A DNA stretch of 43,466 nt. Origin: Spirochaetales bacterium (GTDB taxonomy: Bacteria; Spirochaetota; Spirochaetia; UBA9216). The notes beneath the pieces were generated by a model. The model made no database searches and was not told the origin of the DNA. It was given only the letters and a program-made list of their open reading frames with translations. Positions 39,082 through 43,466 of this stretch are shown here, piece after piece. Position 1 is the first letter of the stretch. Each line of letters begins with the position of its first letter. The position numbers and the translations under genes were made by a program. Location: assembly GCA_016342585.1 (NCBI GenBank), contig JAEINK010000042.1:1-43466 (forward strand), written 5' to 3'.

Positions 39082-40357
39082 CCATATAAAGTGAGCTTTC
39101 CAAATCAATAATTCTGGCTTCAAGATTCATTATTGTTTCATTCAGCTGTTCAATGTAAATATGGGCGATTTCCAGTTCGGATAAGATCTGCTCCCGACGT
39201 TCCGACATACTGTAAGGTTCAGTACCCAGATCATTCTTTCCGGAAACATTCGGTAGATGTTTGTTGGTCCACATAGACTCGCCATGTTCTTCTATAGATG
39301 GTATTGAATAATGATCCTGAAATACAAAGTCGGCAACAGCTGTTCCGCTATTATAAAAATCACCCGAACAGTTAATATCACCGTTTACGTCAAGAGTATA
39401 TGCTGGATTGGGCGCTTTCCCTATTCCTACCTGCCCATCGGTTGCTATGGTAAGTCTATATTGATTATAGGTTGCTATGGAGAAGGGATCATTAGTCCAG
39501 GTTCCTATATATGATCCCTCATCTGTTGATTTGGCGGCCAGTCCAACTTTTATATCTGATTCAGTATTTTCTAGATGAAGCCTTGATTCTCCCTCTTGAA
39601 GAATATGAAGTTCTGAACCTGGATTTGAAGTGCCAATGCCTACATCTCCTCCTGCTGTAACTGTTACTCTATATTCATTGTTGGTTGCTATTGAAAAAGG
39701 ATCCGAACTCCAGGTCCCTATATAAGGGCCTTCATCTGTAGATTTTGCAGACAGACCTATTGTAATATCTGAATCAGAATTTTCAAGTTGGAGTCTCGCT
39801 TCACCATTATTGGCAAGGTGTAATAAAGAACCTGGGGTTATTGTACCTATTCCGACAGACCCATTATGGCGGAGGAGCATCTTGGTGCTGAAATCCTCAT
39901 CGTAAGACTTGCTTTCAATAAACAGGTCTGGATTATGCCCCGCATCATCCAGTTTTGTTCTGAATCTGAACCCTCGGTTGTGGTAGCTTCTTCCCATAAA
40001 TAGAGTTGTTTCTGGATATGTTGGAGAATTGTTAAAAATAGATAGTTGTCCCCCTATCCCATTATCCATCCACGTATCAATACTGAATTGCCCCGTTCCT
40101 ACCTGAATATGGTTATCAGCCACAACAAACATGGAACCACCAGAGACATTAGATAGTAAGTCTGCATCACTTGCAATATTTTCAGAATCAAGATTCCCAT
40201 TAATTAGATTGTAAATATTAAGGAACTGGTCATTCATTCCAGCTGCTGTGATTAAATCTCCGGTAACGAAGCCGGAATAGGTAATTTCTTCACAATAAAG
40301 GTTTCCCAATAAAAACAATATCAATAACATTGCTAATAGCTGATTTTTTTCTTTCAT
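39068..40357 (-). CDS. Secreted tail-fibre-like repeat protein with C-terminal coiled coil
   Basis: A 429-residue protein with a signal peptide (cleavage near YCEE, residue 22). Two nearly identical repeats of about 75 residues start with GSVGIGT or GDVGIGT, followed by PGS-LH, GE-RL-LEN-[DE]SDI, KSTDEG-YIGTW and DPFSIAT-N-YR. A third GQVGIG start leads to TLDVNGDI. The VGIGT-x-x-P-x-x-L-H/DVNG pattern is that of phage and bacterial tail-fibre and S74-type proteins. A C-terminal segment (about 385-425) is a predicted coiled coil, and no S74 autocleavage domain is visible. It lies 16 bases after the Ig-like lipoprotein gene. I expect a surface or secreted fibre, not a phage product. Confidence 0.75.
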   Translation of the reverse strand: MKEKNQLLAMLLILFLLGNLYCEEITYSGFVTGDLITAAGMNDQFLNIYNLINGNLDSENIASDADLLSNVSGGSMFVVADNHIQVGTGQFSIDTWMDNGIGGQLSIFNNSPTYPETTLFMGRSYHNRGFRFRTKLDDAGHNPDLFIESKSYDEDFSTKMLLRHNGSVGIGTITPGSLLHLANNGEARLQLENSDSDITIGLSAKSTDEGPYIGTWSSDPFSIATNNEYRVTVTAGGDVGIGTSNPGSELHILQEGESRLHLENTESDIKVGLAAKSTDEGSYIGTWTNDPFSIATYNQYRLTIATDGQVGIGKAPNPAYTLDVNGDINCSGDFYNSGTAVADFVFQDHYSIPSIEEHGESMWTNKHLPNVSGKNDLGTEPYSMSERREQILSELEIAHIYIEQLNETIMNLEARIIDLESSLYMVQKE

Positions 40358-40373
40358 TTAGTTTCCCCTGTCA

Positions 40374-42710
40374 TTATTTAAACACTGCCCCACCAAAAAT
40401 CGAGATATTAAATACTCCATGGGGAGTCTGAATTATCGATTCCGAGTAATCAACGGAGATATTTCCGCACTTATCTTTAAGTTTATAATATACTGTCCTA
40501 GTGATATCTGCCGGATTTTCTCCCACATTCCAGGATCCGGAGTCGTCAATTACCCAATCCTCTACTGTCCCTGAAAACGGTTCCCATTCGGCTCCGAAGA
40601 AGTCTGGATCATTTGAGAGGATCATTTCCGGATCATTCGTACCTGTACCGTCTGCTGTCAGGCTTAGATTTACTGTAGTGAGGTTTGTGTATTCATTTCC
40701 GTCATCGATCACCATTATCCCGGTTGGAATTGTAGCATCGTAAGTTAAATTAAATATCCCCGAACCTGCATTCGTTAACTGATCACCCCCGGATGCTCTG
40801 GCTACACCATCACTTATTGAGATTGATGATTCTGCTGGATCTGTCGGGAAATTGATATTTAATGAATATATCTGTGAATTGGTGGTCTGAAAACCTGTTA
40901 TTGAACAATTATCAGTTGTAATATCTCCTACTTCGAAATTATCCATGTTTTCACTGAAGGTTATTGTTATGGGAGTCGGATTTACATTAACGAACTGACC
41001 ATTAGTTGAAGTTATTGTTGTTGTAGGAAAATCATCGTTGAAGGTAATGGTTTTGGGCATATGTAGAGCTAAGGATTCATTTCCCGTGATGTCCTGAACT
41101 GCATTGGCCGGAATATTAACAGTAATATCTACAGGTCCGTCGGTGACATCTATTTCGACTGTGTAATCCTTATCATTCGAAGTTGTTAGGCTTGATACAA
41201 TTGCTCCTATAGTTTCGGGATCCGTGGTTATTTCAATGTCGGAAGTTTCAAATCCTGTCACTTCTTCACTGAAGTTTACGTATATATCAAAGGGTTCATC
41301 TCCTACATACTCAGAAGATTCGATAGAAACTGTCGGTTGTGTACTGTCATATACAAATTCAAATAAATCCGAGGCATTATTACCCGAACCACTGGGGGTT
41401 GTTATTTCTCCGGCGGCAAGGTAGATACCTATAGTTCCATCAGGAAGGCTTAGGAGCTCGACTGTAAAGATTGGATTATTACTATAATCAATAGCTCCTA
41501 AAGCTATAGGGGGAATTATAGTTATATCGTCTGTCGTAAAAGTTGTCGGCTCGATCTCCTCACTGAAAGTAAAAGTTATGGGAACAATGTCTATGTTCGT
41601 ATGGGTTCCGGCGGAGCTGCTGATTTCTACGGTGGGAATACTGTCGTCGTAGCTGATGGTAATCGGGGATGAAAGAGCGCTGGACCCATTGCCCGCAGTA
41701 TCTGTTCCAGCATCAGATGTAATATTAAGGGTCACATCCATTGCTGATCCCCCGGTATTGATTTTGGCTGTAAAGATCGGGTTTGCCGAGTTATCAAAGG
41801 TATTAATGCTCGCACCGGCTGGAGAAATTACGATATCCGATTCATCAAAACCGGAAACTTCTTCGGTAAAGGTTATTGTGATCGGGATCGGATGAATATT
41901 GGTCGGGCTTCCGTCATCAGCCTCTATACTGACCCCGGGATGTATGGTGTCGTAGGTAAAACTCAATAAAGGCGCTGCTGTATTCAAATTACCGGCGATA
42001 TCAGGGACTTCTCCTGAAGGTAAATATACCGATATCGTCCCTTCATTTGAGGGATTTGTTAAATCGAAGGTAAATACGATATTATCTTCCGTATGAAGAC
42101 TCTCTGCGTTTGCATTAATGACAGTCAGCATGCTGATCGAAAAACCAACAACCTCTTCATTGAATGTCAGGTTCACAGGAATCGGTGCCGAATTTGTGAT
42201 AGACGGAACCTCTGATGACAAAATTGCTGTGGGGTTTAGTAAATCCGAATCCGAAGCTATGGCAGTTCCTATTACACTAAATGAAAATGTACTTTCATTT
42301 TTATCATTGCTTTTAATAATGATTTCCGCCTGTTTTTCCCCAATACTGCCTGCAGGAGAAAATGTCAAGATTATGGAAATGCTTTCACCGGGGAGCAACT
42401 CCCGACTCTCAAATACAGAAATGGAAAATTGATCTATATTCGATCCTGTCAACTCCAAGGCATCAGTTTCCGGGAAAATTAATTTACTTGTTCTTCCCTT
42501 ATTTGTAATCGTGATCGTACATTCCAGAGTCCCTCCCAATGGAATACTATTAAGTCGGATTGAATCCGTTTTACTGATTTTTTCACCATCAAAAAGGACC
42601 GATATTTCGGGAGCTTCAAGGATATCCATAAGATTATTCTTGCAGCTGAATACCACAAGCACCCCGATAAAGAGCAGGAGAAGACTAAAAAAGATTCCTT
42701 TTTTTATCAT
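40374..42710 (-). CDS. Large lipoprotein with a HYDIN/ASH-like domain and Ig-like repeats
   Basis: A 778-residue lipoprotein. The start at 42710 (MIKKGIFF) overlaps the stop of the TPR gene (TAATG) and fits a lipoprotein signal ending in VFSC. Next come an ASH/choice-of-anchor-like domain (about 35-150: GGTLECTITITNKG, LLPGESISIILTFSP) and five tandem Ig-like repeats of roughly 95 residues. Each repeat has a P-[IV]-x-[IV]-x-[IV]-x-F-[ST]-E-[EN] strand start and a YD-x-x-x-P boundary (TFNEEVVGF, TFTEEVSGF, TFSEEIEP, NFSEEVTGF, TFSENMDNF). A last domain has YYKLKDKCGNISVDYS. Such proteins often serve as surface adhesins or stalks. It lies between the TPR and tail-fibre-like genes. Confidence 0.78.
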   Translation of the reverse strand: MIKKGIFFSLLLLFIGVLVVFSCKNNLMDILEAPEISVLFDGEKISKTDSIRLNSIPLGGTLECTITITNKGRTSKLIFPETDALELTGSNIDQFSISVFESRELLPGESISIILTFSPAGSIGEKQAEIIIKSNDKNESTFSFSVIGTAIASDSDLLNPTAILSSEVPSITNSAPIPVNLTFNEEVVGFSISMLTVINANAESLHTEDNIVFTFDLTNPSNEGTISVYLPSGEVPDIAGNLNTAAPLLSFTYDTIHPGVSIEADDGSPTNIHPIPITITFTEEVSGFDESDIVISPAGASINTFDNSANPIFTAKINTGGSAMDVTLNITSDAGTDTAGNGSSALSSPITISYDDSIPTVEISSSAGTHTNIDIVPITFTFSEEIEPTTFTTDDITIIPPIALGAIDYSNNPIFTVELLSLPDGTIGIYLAAGEITTPSGSGNNASDLFEFVYDSTQPTVSIESSEYVGDEPFDIYVNFSEEVTGFETSDIEITTDPETIGAIVSSLTTSNDKDYTVEIDVTDGPVDITVNIPANAVQDITGNESLALHMPKTITFNDDFPTTTITSTNGQFVNVNPTPITITFSENMDNFEVGDITTDNCSITGFQTTNSQIYSLNINFPTDPAESSISISDGVARASGGDQLTNAGSGIFNLTYDATIPTGIMVIDDGNEYTNLTTVNLSLTADGTGTNDPEMILSNDPDFFGAEWEPFSGTVEDWVIDDSGSWNVGENPADITRTVYYKLKDKCGNISVDYSESIIQTPHGVFNISIFGGAVFK

Positions 42711-43273
42711 TATTCTTCTCCCTCTTCTTCCCAAATAACGATTCCTTCAGAATCATTTATATTGGATGCCCTGCTGCCATCTCCTCTTTCGGAATCAAGA
42801 TATGAAAATCTTGTAGCAAGTTCTAAATCAAGATTTTTAACAATACCGTAATATTCCAAAGTGGAGGCTGTATCACCCAGGGAGTAGCATATTCTAGCCA
42901 GACAAAGATTCACCATCGGATTTTCAGGCTGAATAATTTTTGCTCTGGAATAATATTTACGGGCTTCATCCATTCGATCTTCAATAAAATTAATATTCCC
43001 CAAATTAAGCAGGGCGGGAAAATACTCCTCATTTTTCAGGGCCGATTCAAACTGTTTTACAGCTTCATCGTTCTGTCCGTATCTCGCGTAGAGAACTCCT
43101 AATTTATTATAGGATTTCGGACGCCCCTGATTACGTTCTATTTCCCCTTTATATCTCTCGATCTGTGGGGCCATCTCTCTCGAAATAAATACCGATAATT
43201 CCTCTTGGAATATTTCAACTACCTTGTCTACCGGCGGCATGGATATTCCACTTCCCTCTCCAGGAAGACCCAC
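42710..43273 (-). CDS. TPR-repeat protein, 5' end apparently lost
   Basis: A tetratricopeptide-repeat protein. Two to three TPR units are visible: YNKLGVLYARYGQNDEAVKQFESAL, then PALLNLGNINFIEDRMDEARKYYSRA and NLCLARICYSLGDTASTLEYY. The shown start is the GTG at 43273. The frame stays open and protein-like further upstream to 43399 (FIEAWDLGARQWNEYN, then RSAWQFYEP) but has no start codon there and is closed by a stop at 43400-43402. The N-terminus may have been removed or replaced. Its stop codon overlaps the Ig-like lipoprotein start. TPR proteins of this kind scaffold protein assembly. Confidence 0.7.
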   Translation of the reverse strand: MGLPGEGSGISMPPVDKVVEIFQEELSVFISREMAPQIERYKGEIERNQGRPKSYNKLGVLYARYGQNDEAVKQFESALKNEEYFPALLNLGNINFIEDRMDEARKYYSRAKIIQPENPMVNLCLARICYSLGDTASTLEYYGIVKNLDLELATRFSYLDSERGDGSRASNINDSEGIVIWEEEGEE

Positions 43274-43399
43274 CGGTTCGTAAAACTGCCATGCACTTCT
43301 TACAGGAAAGAACCCTGCTTTTCCTGTGGGATTATACTCATTCCACTGTCTTGCCCCCAGGTCCCAGGCCTCAATAAAAGTGTCTTTAAGTGTAACTAC

Positions 43400-43466
43400 T
43401 CAGGACGACGTATAAAAAACTAGACATAAAGGGAAATTTCTTGTAGACTGTTTCTATGAAAGATCG
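43400..43466. other. AT-rich edge sequence with a start of a plus-strand reading frame
   Basis: Beyond the stop at 43400-43402, the sequence changes to AT-rich DNA. An ATG at 43456 opens a plus-strand frame that leaves the window (MKDR). The change of character next to a headless gene suggests a rearrangement or insertion boundary. I cannot identify any element. Confidence 0.35.

Noticed and set aside
39068..42710. Prophage origin of the tail-fibre-like and Ig-like genes
   Set aside because: Both have bacterial signal peptides, and there are no capsid, portal, terminase, tail-tube or integrase genes in the window.
1..43466. CRISPR arrays, tRNA or rRNA genes, complete insertion sequences
   Set aside because: No spaced direct repeats, cloverleaf sequences, rRNA-like stretches or transposase frames were seen.

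Overview
The window is about 43 kb of bacterial chromosome with moderate G+C content. It looks most like a free-living anaerobic or fermentative member of the Spirochaetota. This rests on the type of topoisomerase IV pair, a ThrRS without a TGS domain, an outer membrane with beta-barrel proteins and lipoproteins, and fermentative acyl-phosphate metabolism. The assignment is an inference from protein character, not from a marker gene. I saw no rRNA, tRNA, CRISPR array, complete insertion sequence or prophage.

Layout. Positions 1-2130 hold a MarR-wrbA operon with a palindromic operator candidate, an orphan gene 3' end that keeps its terminator, a cluster of palindromes and a DUF2917 gene. Positions 2312-6992 hold a MocR-type regulator, a single-chain phosphate (butyryl/acetyl) transferase-butyrate kinase fusion and a secreted SSSG-repeat protein. 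Positions 7009-12324 (minus strand) are a three-gene envelope system: a LolA-like periplasmic protein, a 12-TM RND/MMPL transporter with a C-terminal cyclic-nucleotide-binding domain, and an outer-membrane beta-barrel. The last two share a short acidic IF motif. Positions 12548-13172 hold a short lipoprotein and a decayed ketoacyl-synthase III C-terminus. Positions 13363-17087 are parE-parC.

Positions 17423-19750 (minus) form a compact DRTGG / CBS-HATPase / DRTGG / PHP operon, a set I associate with [FeFe]-hydrogenase loci, but no hydrogenase is present here. Positions 20312-24323 run ispH, a HAD-IIA phosphatase, an alpha/beta hydrolase, a lipoprotein aminopeptidase and a small lipoprotein. 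Positions 24331-26613 (minus) are a glycerolipid operon: lipid kinase, PlsC-like acyltransferase and HAD-IB phosphatase. Positions 26699-28993 are thrS behind a T-box leader followed by a second terminator-like hairpin, an unexpected element for a spirochaete.

Positions 29071-32161 hold a tandem hemerythrin protein, a double GNAT protein and a truncated-type Hsp70. Positions 32185-37930 (minus) are an acetoin/pyruvate-type dehydrogenase operon (E1alpha, E1beta, E2, E3) ending in its probable SorC-type regulator, with paired ACATATGT palindromes at the promoter. Positions 38140-39015 encode an aldose-1-epimerase-like protein. Positions 39068-43399 (minus) are a surface-protein operon (TPR, Ig-like lipoprotein, tail-fibre-like protein) whose first gene appears to have lost its 5' end at the right edge of the window.
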